From: Amoebidium appalachense
Taxonomy: Eukaryota; Ichthyosporea
Reading direction: 5' to 3'
Assembly: GCA_963693365.1 (NCBI GenBank)
Contig: CAVNZM010000005.1
Coordinates: 10,788,001 to 10,852,000 of the forward strand
Length of the DNA: 64,000 bases
The notes under the pieces are model-generated. The model saw nothing but the letters and a program-made list of their open reading frames with translations. It was not told the DNA's origin and ran no database searches. Below are positions 1 through 44,815 of this stretch, in pieces. The translations under genes and the position numbers were made by a program. Each line of letters opens with the position of its first letter. The stretch's first letter is position 1.

Positions 1-1003
1 AGTGTAAAAAACGGGTCAGCGCCCAAGCGCGCCACGACGACCCTAGTCACAGCGGACTCTACTTCCAACACCCCCCCCCCTCCCCCCCCCCCCCCCCACA
101 ACCATTGCCCTTAGATCTCCATCTCGCTTGTGCAAACACGCCCGCGTTCAAACACACAGATGACTGTACACACATAAACAAGTGCCATGGGGCGGGGCGG
201 GGGGGGGGGGGGAGGCTGGGGGGACTGGGGGAGAGGGGGGAGGGGGGATGGAGGAAAGGACCACCAGGGGGGCCCGGCCTTGATGTTTACAGTAACTACT
301 GCCCCTTCCCTCTCTCTCCTCCCTCCTCCCCCCACCCCTTCTCCCCCTCTAGATCTCCCCAAATTCAGTTGCACTGGTACTCCTCAGCAAGTGAAACACA
401 TAACTAATTTTCAAATCGCTACCCGCTGCAATGACGTGCACAGCTTGTAACTTAGTCTTTAAAAACCCACATTTGTTACTAGACACTTGTTATTCATGTG
501 GTTTGAAAGCTCGCAGGTGCACGTGTTCCCAAATTCGAATTATTAATTACGTTAGCTGATCAACATTACCTAACCACTTAGTAACCAAGGTCAAGTTGTG
601 CCTACATACATGGCACGGGCTGTCGGTCGAGTAGATGTAAAAAAGCCAAATGTGGCCGTGAGCAGTAAATGGTTTCCGAAGATACCTGTAACTTAGCCAT
701 AGAAACTCAGATCAAATAAAAAACATAGTGGTAATTAGAATACGCATCAGGGTTCTCAATTGACGGAAAAAGAATAGTTCCTATTAGCACTTAGTCGGGA
801 AATACCAACGCTGTGCAGCAAGGGAAACAAGCTGCCATGCGGGCAACGAATAGGCCCTGCTTTGATATTCAATCAGACAATGTCGGCCCCGGGCCTTTAC
901 ATAACAATCATGAAAACATGCACCGGCTCGTTCAAACTTCCACGCAGCTCTTCTTCCAGTCACACTTGCTGAGTCTGCGTGTAAATTTCTTGAACATAGT
1001 TTG
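1..1003. other. Intergenic region with homopolymer tracts
   Basis: No coding exon could be supported here. It contains a broken poly(C) tract near 70-97, a G-rich block near 188-250, a C/T-rich block near 300-355, and otherwise ordinary mixed sequence from about 400 to 1003. The small open frames at 105-450 are translations of the G- and C-rich blocks. The right part lies downstream (3') of the minus-strand membrane-protein gene and may hold its 3' UTR. Confidence 0.5.
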
Positions 1004-1549
1004 TTAGGCACGGCTGACCTTGACCACGCTAGAGTTTGAGCCAGGCTCGACGCGCTCGGTGTAGGCGGGGAGCATTGTGTACGGTAACCCAACTCCCGGC
1101 TGTGCATGATTCATGCGTTGCGCTCTTGGCAAACCCACTGCCGTTCCCTTCGAACTCGGCTTAAAAGCATGTCTGCACAAGTAACAGCAGCAACAGCAGC
1201 AAGAGCCTACTGCGAAGACGAGCCCGGTCATCATTACGATCACGAACTTTTTCGAAGTGCTTATTTTTTCTGCACCCATGTTGTAGCATTCTCGGCTCTC
1301 CCCGTCAAACAACCCACATTTGGACAAGTAATCACTGGAACAGGCGGATCCGACTATTGCAAGGACGAGGGCAGTCAAAATGAAAAACAGAATTATGTAT
1401 GGCCCACAGTGACGTTTGGGCTTCTCCTTCCGCCCGTCGACGTCGGCCATTTCCGGATCCATGCTTGCCCTGGCTACCATGTTTTCGTTTGTTTTTTTGT
1501 TCTTTAGCGACCTCTGGATTTTTGTTACTGTATTGTCGTTTGGTGTCAT
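1004..1549 (-). CDS. Small two-pass cysteine-rich membrane protein (unknown)
   Basis: This is an uninterrupted 181-codon frame with non-repetitive composition, unlike its surroundings. The first ATG is at 1549; a second (residue 24, ATG at 1480) precedes a charged stretch and may be the true start. A hydrophobic segment at about residues 48-68 (PYIILFFILTALVLAIVG) is followed by a short loop with two cysteines (SKCGLFDGESREC), then a second hydrophobic segment (VIVMMTGLVFAVGS) that runs into six consecutive cysteines and a further C, a typical juxtamembrane palmitoylation context. The C-terminal tail of about 50 residues is hydrophilic and Pro/Ser-rich. The most likely topology is both ends in the cytosol with a small extracellular or lumenal loop. 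I do not recognise a family; the loop is too short for a classical claudin or tetraspanin. No intron is apparent. Confidence 0.5.
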   Translation of the reverse strand: MTPNDNTVTKIQRSLKNKKTNENMVARASMDPEMADVDGRKEKPKRHCGPYIILFFILTALVLAIVGSACSSDYLSKCGLFDGESRECYNMGAEKISTSKKFVIVMMTGLVFAVGSCCCCCCYLCRHAFKPSSKGTAVGLPRAQRMNHAQPGVGLPYTMLPAYTERVEPGSNSSVVKVSRA

Positions 1550-1705
1550 GCTGTATTGTATTGTCGTTTGGCTGCGGCATACACTGGTTTTTTACATACG
1601 CCTTCCAAACAGAATCCCAAACACTGAGCCCCGCGCACACAAGTTCCGGCGCCCACCAGTGCACGTGGCGCTCCGCACCACCCGCAGGCGCACTGTGTAC
1701 ACATC

Positions 1706-1741
1706 AAGGCCTCCTAAATGGTGTGCTATTTAGGAGGCCTT
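1706..1741. repeat. Perfect 14-bp hairpin, 8-nt loop
   Basis: Arms AAGGCCTCCTAAAT (1706-1719) and ATTTAGGAGGCCTT (1728-1741) are exact reverse complements around the loop GGTGTGCT. Flanking bases (gtacacat / tggtacac) extend the symmetry imperfectly. It lies about 160 bp upstream of the minus-strand membrane-protein start. It could be a cruciform-forming regulatory site or the remains of a foldback element. Confidence 0.75.
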
Positions 1742-1788
1742 GGTACACATGTCTGCCCGGCCCCGGGCGGCGGCACGCGGGGCAGAGC

Positions 1789-2150
1789 TATCATTGGCCG
1801 CTGCAGCACCCTTAGATTATTGGATACGGATGGCCGTGATATTATACCAATCATAATTTACTTCTCAACAAACTCTCCGCATTTGTCAACATCACTGATA
1901 ATGCTGACTGTACAGTATGGCTACAGCCATATTATTACCCAGTTCTAGTTAAAAACAAAAGTTGGTAATAATATTGATAAGCCTCTCTGCCCTTATACGT
2001 AAACACGGCAGTTTGGGTCGTACGTATGTACTGCAACTCGACAGTCGTTTGGGAAGTTTGTGTCGCTGGACCCGCAATCATTGGACGTCGCAGCACCATG
2101 AGAATACCGGTTACATATTACCGTGATTTTTTACCAATCATAAATGCATT
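1789..2150 (+). repeat. Two diverged direct copies of a ~65-bp sequence
   Basis: A segment starting atcattggccgctgcagcac (about 1789) and a second starting atcattggacgtcgcagcac (about 2078) continue in parallel through a taccgtgat-like core and end in the same taccaatcataa string. They are about 290 bp apart in non-coding sequence. This is probably an old dispersed or tandemly duplicated element. Confidence 0.5.
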
Positions 2151-2292
2151 GCCAATCACATTGCAAGGCCCAGACAGAAGGTGGTGAAAAAAAGACGTGG
2201 CTTGCGGCTTGCCACCCTCTACTTTTACTATATTCTATTCTTTACTTTTTTTACTTCTATTGCATCATCCTCAACAGTCATTCCGAAAGTAG

Positions 2293-2341
2293 TAGGCCTA
2301 CATGTTCAGCTTGGTGTTGACCTACTGTACATGTAGGCCTA
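2293..2341. repeat. 13-bp perfect inverted repeat
   Basis: TAGGCCTACATGT (2293-2305) and its exact complement ACATGTAGGCCTA (2329-2341) flank a 23-nt spacer. This is the second foldback hairpin within 600 bp and it shares the AGGCCT core of the one at 1706-1741. No gene is visible in 1550-2550 apart from these repeats. Confidence 0.7.
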
Positions 2342-2709
2342 GAACTGGATCTATCCGTTCATTCCGTTGAACAGTGACTCTTTTTCCAAGACACAAGTAA
2401 GAGTATCTGATGTAAGACTATCGGTACAAATGGTTCCTTGTTCACGTTTTCTCACTAACTAGCTAGGAGCATATGTAGATATTGGATGTGCATAAGAAGC
2501 TTGATTCTGAGTCAGACCCTATAACTATAAGGAAACTTCATGATCATTGCCATCAATTACTATGTAGATCATGATCATACATAATAGGTGTCCCATTCCC
2601 CATGACGTGATTCCGGGATCCTGTTATTCCTTTTCGTGCGCAGCTGAAGGAGAACTTTTTTTGGGGGGGAGGGGGGGCCTGGGGCAGGGGGGCGGGGGGA
2701 GGGGCGGAG

Positions 2710-3845
<1,136 letters not shown>

Positions 3846-4338
3846 GGGAGGGGTCGGCCGCGCGGCCGTGTCCCAATAATTCATGTGCTCGCAAATAGGC
3901 TTTGCGTTTGCTCAGACTTTGCTGCCCAAGTTGCCATGCACACGTTTCCATCCAAGGGCTTGTTACATAATCCGACAAATACGTGCATGATCTGTTGAAT
4001 ATACAGCGTCTATGTAAAGGCTTACTTAAGATGCTTTTTATATTATAACAGCCGAACAAACATTTTAAAGGTTCAATCATGTGCATTGTAAATTTTAATA
4101 CTTTGACGGACAACTGGTATGTATTATAAAAGCTCACTACATGCATTCCTGAAATTTTTTTTTTGAGACGGTCACGGCCGGGCGTGAAGCCGGTGAACTA
4201 CTGAGTCGAGCGACTCGATCGAGCCTCGGAGATATCTGAAAGAGAGGTTGAAATAGCAAAGAACCTGCCACCAACCGGAAAAGGAAAAGGAAAAACATTA
4301 AGAAAAAACACACCTGAATTTGATAGGAGGCAAGCAGG
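3846..4338 (+). promoter_or_regulatory. ALG2 upstream region / 5' UTR
   Basis: About 490 bp of ordinary sequence sits between the simple-repeat block and the ALG2 start codon. It includes a small palindrome, GAGTCGAGCGACTC (about 4202-4215), and an A-rich stretch close to the start (aaaaggaaaaggaaaaac). No clear TATA box is seen. It is assigned as promoter plus 5' UTR only by position. Confidence 0.35.
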
Positions 4339-37581
<33,243 letters not shown>

Positions 37582-38798
37582 TTTTGAAGATTATCGCCGT
37601 TAGCACTAACAGGGTTAGTTTCTTGACTGAAGAGAAACTTTGATCATTCAAAGGTGACTGGTTGTGGAAGGAACACAGGAAAACTTGAGGGATTTCCGAG
37701 GGGAAAGGTTTGCTTGTCTTTGGGTGTGTGTGTACTTAGGTGTTATTAGATGGGTTGAGGCTTTCAAGCCCTTAACCAAGCCAAATTTTAAAGTTAATAT
37801 TTGTTTTTTACATTGGATCTTCGCAAATTCATCGATCTGTCTATAGCAACATCAGTCCGACTGTGTTGCTTGTGGCGTTTGCCTTTGGAATCTTTTGAAG
37901 GCAACTGCTATGTTTTTAGTTCATGATTTTCGACATTCCATTGGATAAACAAATTACGCAAAATGAAGATAAACCAATCATATAACGAACTGTTAAACGA
38001 CAGACTATTGGTGTTCCAGGCACCCGTTGGTATGTTTACATTCCAACGGGCATACCTGCGTGTTTGTACACGGACTAGAGCAACCACTCGTAGCGGCGTC
38101 GGCGAGCGCTCTTCGAAACTTTTTTCATTTGAAGGTAGGTACAGCCAGCCGAATGCTTTGGTCTTATGTTTGCGAAACAGGAACAATGCCCTTCCTTATG
38201 CATGAATGCTGAACGACGCCAAGAAGTGTACACTGATGACAGATAGGTGTGATAGCGAGAGACAAATTTCATCAGTGAGAGAGGGGGAAGGAGAAGGGGA
38301 GGAGAAGAAAGGCATCTGAGACTTGCCTTCGGATCAGAGTCACAGAGAGAGTGCTGGGGGAAAGTGGGGGGGGGGGGGGGGGGGGGGGGGAGGGGGGGGA
38401 GAGAGAGAGAAGGGAGATGGGGGGATGGGGGTGGGGGTGGTAGGGAGGAGGGGGAGGGGGGGGGGGGGCGGGAGGGGGGGGGGGGGGGGGGGGGCGGGGA
38501 GGAGAGGGAGGGAGGCAGGGAGATCATGGTGGATGCCCTGAGATCTGATCTCGAGAGAGAGCAAGAGGCCGGGGTACGGTGTGAAAGGGGAAGGAGGGGC
38601 CGGCGTTGGGCGGGGAGGAGAGAGAGGGAGGGAGAGGGGGGGGGGGGCGGTGGGTGTTGGAAGGGAGGTAGGCCAGGGGGGGGGGGGGGGGGGAGAGAGA
38701 GAGAGAGACTCGGAGAGAGCCTTTTACTGTCAACTGTTTTCTCCCATCCTTATAATTCTAAAACTGTTTGTTTTCGCACATGTACGTATACACCACAG
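37582..38798. promoter_or_regulatory. Upstream region between EXOC8 (-) and the 38.8-kb exon (+)
   Basis: Sequence from 37582 to about 38320 is ordinary and must contain the EXOC8 promoter and 5' UTR. From about 38365 to 38700 it is G/GA-rich simple sequence. No further exon could be supported, although frames at about 37963-38212 are open. The divergent arrangement with the plus-strand exon at 38799 makes a shared promoter possible. Confidence 0.35.
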
Positions 38799-39095
38799 CT
38801 GTCGTTTCAAGGTCAGTTTTCAATTAAGGAGGCAGGTGACACCCAAGAAAGCCTTGATCTAAATGATAACCTTCCTGCCGGCCTAAATTCTGCTACGCAA
38901 CAGCCGCTAGAAGCCCTTTATGCAGGCCAGATGCCATGGCAGCCCTTGCCAGGAGATGCAGGTGGGGTGGTGGGTCCACAGGTCGCGGAGGATTGGGTGG
39001 CTGAGGGCAATTACGACATCGAGGCCGCAGCTTCATTTGTTTCCGACAACAGAAACGAAGAAGGGGCGCAGCACCCATGGAGTGACCCTGCACTG
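38799..39095 (+). CDS. Internal exon of an unrecognised acidic protein
   Basis: A 297-bp, 99-codon open exon with acceptor accacag before 38799 and donor CTG/GTATGT after 39095, phase 0 on both sides. The product is acidic and Asn/Gln/Ala-rich (for example SLDLNDNLPAGLNSATQQPL and VAEDWVAEGNYDIEAAASF). Codon use is non-repetitive, unlike the surroundings. The donor is followed after 14 nt by poly(C), the same signature as the introns of the identified genes. I do not recognise a family. It might be an upstream exon of the helicase at 40330, but the phases at the simplest acceptor there do not agree, so the link is unproven. No first exon was found upstream. Confidence 0.5.
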
Positions 39096-39376
39096 GTATG
39101 TGATGTACCCCCCCCCCCCCCCCCCCCCCCCCCCCCTGTCCCGAACGCCCGCACACTGCACGCACTGCCACACCACCATGCACATACGCAGGCACAAACC
39201 AATAGCAGGCACGCACACATGTACATATGCAGTGTCACCTGCCAGTGCACATGCGCGCACACACACCGTTAAACTTTGTGTGCACACTGTCCTGCACACT
39301 CACAGACACACGCGCATACACACGTACACGCACAGTATGGCACACACAAACACACACACACACACGCACAAGCACG

Positions 39377-39411
<35 letters not shown>

Positions 39412-39952
39412 CACACGTGTACACCCACACACCCACACACACACAGTGTCACACACACACACACACACTGGCACACGCATGCACACACACACTGTATGAC
39501 GAGGATTCACACCAATCCGCCACCCCCTCCCCCCACCCTTACCCACCTCCCCTCCCCCCCCCCCCCACACACACACACACACATACACACGTGACACACG
39601 CACACACACTCACACACAAACACACACACACACACACACCCACAGACACACACTCACACACGCACACACACACACACACACACCCACTGTGGGCACACCC
39701 ACACACACAGTCACACGTTAGGGACACACACAAATTGTAAGATAAGGATGCACACTCATATCCCCTCCCCTTCCCCACCCCTCTCCCCCCCCTGCCCCCT
39801 TCTACCCTTTCCCCTCTGTGTGCCCCTCCCTTCCCTCCCTCGCTTATCCCCGGCCCTTGCTAGTCTGCTAGGCTTTCAAGTTTTTTACAGTCACGCATGC
39901 CGTCACGTCCGCACAAGTCACGAACAAGCGCACCAAAGGCAGGAAGCACCGT

Positions 39953-40015
<63 letters not shown>

Positions 40016-40206
40016 ACACACACACACATAGTCACTGGGTGGCACACAGCGTCACTGCCACACACACAATGCCAACACAAGCCTTGAGCGCATGCGGCGC
40101 TCGAACAAGCAACACTCAGGCTGAACACGCACACATGCACACAAGCAGAGTCACATGCACACCCACATGCACACCACTAGCTCCCCCCCCCCCCCCCCCC
40201 TGTCTT

Positions 40207-40275
<69 letters not shown>

Positions 40276-40329
40276 ACGGCACACACACAAGGCAGCAAGC
40301 ACACACATGAAAATAGGCACACAGTGAGA
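39096..40329 (+). repeat. (CA)-rich and poly(C) simple sequence
   Basis: Imperfect (CA)n covers about 39160-39720, a pure (CA)n run lies at about 39956-40013, and a 53-base poly(C) lies at 40208-40260 followed by (CA)n. A short strong acceptor-like site (aagttttttacag) near 39890 is followed by 60 open bases, but no exon is called. If 38799-39095 and the helicase belong to one gene, this is its intron. Confidence 0.6.
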
Positions 40330-41875
40330 CACTCGTCATACCTGTTGTAATAGGTGGCTGGCCGGGACTTGAAGGCAAACAACAGGTAGCATATGATATT
40401 CTGCAGGAGCATGTGTCTGCCCCCGAAGGTACACGTCCACCATTGCGTATGATTCTTGGCCGGCTATGGCGGTTGTGGTAAAAGTTGGACTGTGCACCAC
40501 ATGGTAAGATCGCTGCGTGAACGTGCCGTGGAGTTGGGGGTCCCGCCAGACGAATTTGTGCGGCTTGCGGCACCAACTGGTGTTGCAGCACATAACATAG
40601 GTGGGAAAACCCTGCATTTAAAACTTTTTGATGTCAAGGTACCTATTGGGACTACCAAGCCGTATGCCTCTAGCGCTCAGTTAGCTGCCATACAAAGAAA
40701 GCTTTGCCATTGCCGCTATTTGATAATTGATGAGATGTCTATGATGGGACAGGGCATGCTGGGAATTTTTCTAACGCGTCTAGAGGAAGCCAGGGTATTG
40801 GATAAGGTATCAATCATTCTGGTAGGCGATATGGCACAGTTACCTCCGTGTGGCGATCCTGCGCAGTATGAACCCTACGACCACACGAAGGACGAGCAGA
40901 ATTTCAAACTCCTAGGTTCAAGTGAGATTCTAAAATTCAAAACAGTAGTGGCATTGGATGTGGTTAAAAGGCAGTTGGGTGTTAATGAAGAGGAGTTGGC
41001 TTTTAAGGCATTTCTTCTTCGCGTGCGCAATGGTCAGATGCAACCTGGTGATTGGCAGTTTCTCATGTCTCGTTCGAGAGAATCCTTAGTAGTCACTGGT
41101 GAGTGGGGTTTGTTTGAAGGGGCTATGAGAACAATGGCCAATAAGAACCGGGTGTATGCTTACAACACGCAGACTCTGCACGCAATGGGAAAACCTGTGG
41201 CACGGCTGGTGGCGCAGAATTCTTTGGACTCTGCACTTGCTAAAAATGCACCTGCTGATGATGTTGGTGGTCTTGAGCCAGAATTGTCTTGCAGTTGGTG
41301 CTCGTGTTATGCTTAATGCTAACCTGAATGTCAAGCTGGGTTTGGTGAATGGTGCAGTCGGCCATGTGGTTGATCTCCTATACAGGCCTGGGGAGTCCCC
41401 CGCTACTGACCTTCCTGCAGCAGTATTGGTTGACTTTCCTGGTTATAGTGGCCCTCCTTTCCTAGCTGGGAGGCCAACGGTTGTTCCCATACCAGTGGTC
41501 GAAAGACGAGGCCATTGTGGTGGCAAGCGGAAGCGAGCAGGTGCGGGTGGTGCCATTGATTTCAATCGTCGTCAAGTCCCCTTGTCACTGGCATATGCCG
41601 TCACTATCCATAAAACCCAAAGTATGTCAGTGGATAGGGCGGTCGTTGATGTCGGCCCTACAGAATTCGCTCATGGTCTCACATATGTTGCGCTCTCCCG
41701 TTTGCGTTCTTTCTCTGGTCTTGCTAGTGAGCCCTTCTTGGCCTCACAGCGCCGCTTGCTAGGAATAAATGACTCAAAAGCTGTGGCCAAGCGTAAAGAT
41801 TTTGAGAGAGATCAGATTCATGTCAATGCAAAAGTCACGCTCGCACAATATATGCACGCAAGGGAGTCGAGGTAG
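40330..41875 (+). pseudogene. PIF1-family helicase, 5'-truncated, two frameshifts
   Basis: This intronless frame encodes a superfamily 1B PIF1-like DNA helicase. Homology-like sequence begins at about 40330 (GKQQVAYDILQEHVSAPEG), shifts frame at about 40458, continues to about 41284 and shifts again, ending at TAG 41873-41875. Each shift is explained by one extra base. Motifs in order: Walker A GYGGCGKS, Walker B LIIDEMSM, motif III GDMAQLPP, LAVGARVMLNANLNVKLG, LVNGAVGHVVDLLY, the IHKTQSMSVDRAVVDVG motif and the C-terminal YVALSRLRSFSG. The missing N-terminus, the shifts and the absence of introns in an intron-dense region suggest a relic of a mobile element (Helitrons and some large DNA viruses carry PIF1-like helicases) or a retrocopy. 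Sequencing error could account for the shifts. No Rep endonuclease domain is visible nearby. Confidence 0.85.
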
Positions 41876-42081
41876 GGTTGGCTTTAATGTGAAGTGGGCT
41901 CCCGATTTGCTATCTGTGCGAAGATGGTGTACTATGGTAAGTGGGGGGGGGGGGAGGGGGTGGGATTCATTGTAATGCATTTGTGATATAAGGGATTGAT
42001 AAAGTGGACGTGATGTTGGGACCCGGGGTAGTTTATGTGCTACACTAAGTGTATTTCTTTTTTTCTTTTCTTTTTTTTTTT

Positions 42082-42124
<43 letters not shown>

Positions 42125-42267
42125 TGATGAAGGGGATGTAATGTTGGGACCCCGTTTTCCTTCAAACTAAGTTTGTGTCTGTTTTGTGTGTGTGTGCGTC
42201 CGTGCGTGCCCAAGTTGTGCGCGCGCGTGTGTGTATGCGTGTGTGCATGCTGCGTGCATGCATGTGT

Positions 42268-42330
<63 letters not shown>

Positions 42331-42359
42331 GCGGTGTGTCTGTGTATGTCTGTGTGTCT

Positions 42360-42422
<63 letters not shown>

Positions 42423-42441
42423 TCTCTTTCTCGTACACGCT
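41876..42441 (+). repeat. T(n)G(n) composite and (GT)n downstream of the helicase
   Basis: A T-rich tract passes directly into about 31 G (about 42056-42122), followed by two (GT)n runs at about 42267-42327 and 42367-42419. No gene is visible. The T-then-G order is the reverse complement of the C-then-A composites seen in plus-strand introns. Confidence 0.75.
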
Positions 42442-42702
42442 GTGGAGAAACCATGCCCACACGGTACTTTCAGAGCTGGAACCCCGGCCTTACTACTTTG
42501 TACGTGGCACGTGGTGGAGAAACAATGCCCACACGGTATTATGTACATGTGGTGGAGAAACAATGCCCACACAGTGCTATCAGAGATGGAACCCCACTCT
42601 GCAATTATGGCCTCAGCAATATCAACAAATTATATGTGCACGTGGTGGAGAAACAATGTACACACGGTACTACCAGAGTTGTAACACCGACTCTGCAATT
42701 TT
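42442..42702 (+). repeat. Four irregular copies of a gtggagaaacaatgcccaca cassette
   Basis: The string gtggagaaacaatgcccaca (with small changes) recurs at 42442, 42514, 42552 and 42645, followed in three cases by cggtactatcagagatggaa or a variant. Spacing is uneven (72, 38 and 93 bp), so it is a degraded tandem array with internal deletions rather than a clean satellite. Confidence 0.75.
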
Positions 42703-44117
42703 TTTTTGGTCATGTGTCTAAAAGCATATGGCCACCCACCTGCAAAGAAGTTCTTTCTGATTGGGTGGGACGGGTGTTTATTAACACCCCCCCCCCCCCC
42801 CTCCCCCCCCACTCCCCTTCCTCCCCCCCCCCCCACCCCCCACCCCTCTCTTCCTGTCCCAAACGCCCAAAGACTTTCCCCGCACACGTACCTCCTAGTT
42901 TCTCGCGACAGGAACCGTGACACATACACACACACAAACACAAACACACACACACACACACACACACACGTCACACACACACACACACACACACATACAC
43001 ACACACACACATGTGCACACTGTGATACACACAGAAACACACACACGCACACACGTGTACACAGATGAGCACATGCACACACACATGACGTGGATATCGA
43101 TTACAAACACACACTCTTCAACATTCGTTGTCTCATAACAGTTTTGGATTGTATCTGCGCGAGGGGCATGAGCCACCGGCCCCATCTAGCAGACGGGAGC
43201 CCCGCATTCGCCTGCCAGTATCTTATAGATCTCGTTACTATTCATGGAAATAGCTCAGATTCCCAGATCTCCCTAACCAGGTGCCCAGCATCTGCCATGA
43301 TCAGTCTTATGACACCCAGCCGCATTGTATACGATAACGCTCATAAAAAACCACACTAGGGGCTGTAAAATAAACTAATACAGCCATAGGTATAGGCTTT
43401 TATGTATAATATTATACATTTTGAAATATTTTCATAGTAAATTGCTATGCATGTGGTGACTGTCACTGGGGATTCCATTTGGGCACCTTTTGTGACGTCA
43501 ATAACAGCACGCATATAAAATCCTAAAACAAAAAGAACAAGCAAGATGAATCGCTTGTTAGGGGCGACGCCCATAGACGGCTGTTTTCTCTAGTCAAGTA
43601 TTTTGTTTTCCCCGCCCACCCTCCCTTGAGTGGCTGTGGTGATGTATGCCATCAATGTGTGTCTCCTTGGAGAGCACACGTGTTTGTGTGTGCAGCCTAG
43701 CTCAGCTACACACGACACTGCAAGTAATCTATCCCCTTGCTGAGGCGAGTAAAAAGTGACGGCACAAGAAATAACTTTGGTGCAAATCTTGGTCAATGAC
43801 AATGATGATGAATCTGATTTCGGCTCTTCAAAAGATATCAAGAAAAGCAAATTGACTGTTACAATTACATCAAAAATATATATTAAATTGAATGCAGGTT
43901 ATTATTTAGTTTTCCTGCCCGGGATATTACCAATGCACAGTGAAACATATCATCACACTGAGAAATTTGCGGAAATTATATGATGCATTCCAACGATCTT
44001 ACACTTCAGATGATTAGCCAAAAGAAGTGCTCACCTGATCTTGGTTCATTGGATTACACCCATAAAAGGCTAGAGTGAGGAGTGGGCCAATAGACAGTGA
44101 CACGGGCGTGTTCTTCA
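42703..44117. other. Intergenic region left of the MITE
   Basis: Poly(C) and (CA)n cover about 42787-43085. From about 43086 the sequence becomes ordinary, with a 72-codon open stretch after an acceptor-like catcataacag (about 43140-43357) that does not resemble any family I know and has no partner exon. The rest to 44117 is AT-richer non-coding sequence. Confidence 0.4.
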
Positions 44118-44574
44118 CAGAGATGGGGCGGAAGGTTTCGGGTTGGTCCGGTCTGGTCAGCCCAACCCGAATATTTTCGGGCTGGAAATGGTCTGGGTTG
44201 GGCTGGCGGGTACTACCAAATGTAGCTAATGTATAACCAAATATAGCTAACCTGTTTGCGCAAAATGACCTGGGCAGCGCACTCCGTGGCGTCATATGTC
44301 GGCTCCGGGACCAACCCAGCCCACACTCAAAAACATACAGTGACATCCACTCACATAAAAATACATATAGTTAATAACGTTACGTCGAACCTGCTCAGGG
44401 TTTTCCTAGTCACAAACACTCTGTTACCACTGGGGAGAGGCCGGATCATAGGCCTACGTAGTTATACGCCCGCCCAAACGCCCTAGCCCAACCCGAAAAT
44501 ATTTCGGGCTGGTCTGGTACCCGAAAGTTTTTCGGGCTGCAACGGGCTGACCAGACCAGACCGCCCCATCTCTG
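44118..44574. mobile_element. hAT-type MITE, 457 bp, perfect TIR and 8-bp TSD
   Basis: The element starts CAGAGATGGGGCGG (44118-44131) and ends with its exact complement CCGCCCCATCTCTG (44561-44574). It is flanked by an identical 8-bp duplication GTTCTTCA at 44110-44117 and 44575-44582. An 8-bp target duplication with CAGNG-type termini is diagnostic of the hAT superfamily. Inside each end are multiple short inverted motifs (ggtctggtcagccc; cccgaaaatatttcgggctg), typical of subterminal transposase-binding repeats. It has no coding capacity, so it is non-autonomous. The perfect TSD implies a fairly recent insertion. Confidence 0.92.
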
Positions 44575-44775
44575 GTTCTTCATGATCACTTCAACTTCTT
44601 CAACTTCTGCTGCACTGCAGCACAACAGTGGTAGTGCCACAGCCTGCCTGCCATGGCTGCCAAAGACCGTGAACTTTACCCTTTACAAAGTACCTATTAA
44701 CGACGGACCCGGTCACTAAAGGACGTGCCACATAATCTCAGTAATTTTTTATTAACGCGTTTCTTTTTTGCGTAC

Positions 44776-44815
<40 letters not shown>

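Noticed and set aside
1406-1507. Plus-strand frames overlapping the membrane-protein gene
   Set aside because: They are antisense shadows; only the minus-strand frame shows coherent membrane segments.
43090-43359. Open frame after an acceptor-like site between the helicase and the MITE
   Set aside because: No partner exon, no family resemblance; length is within chance for this composition.
44779-44813. 35-base poly(A) as a retroposon tail
   Set aside because: No flanking target duplication and no recognisable element body upstream.
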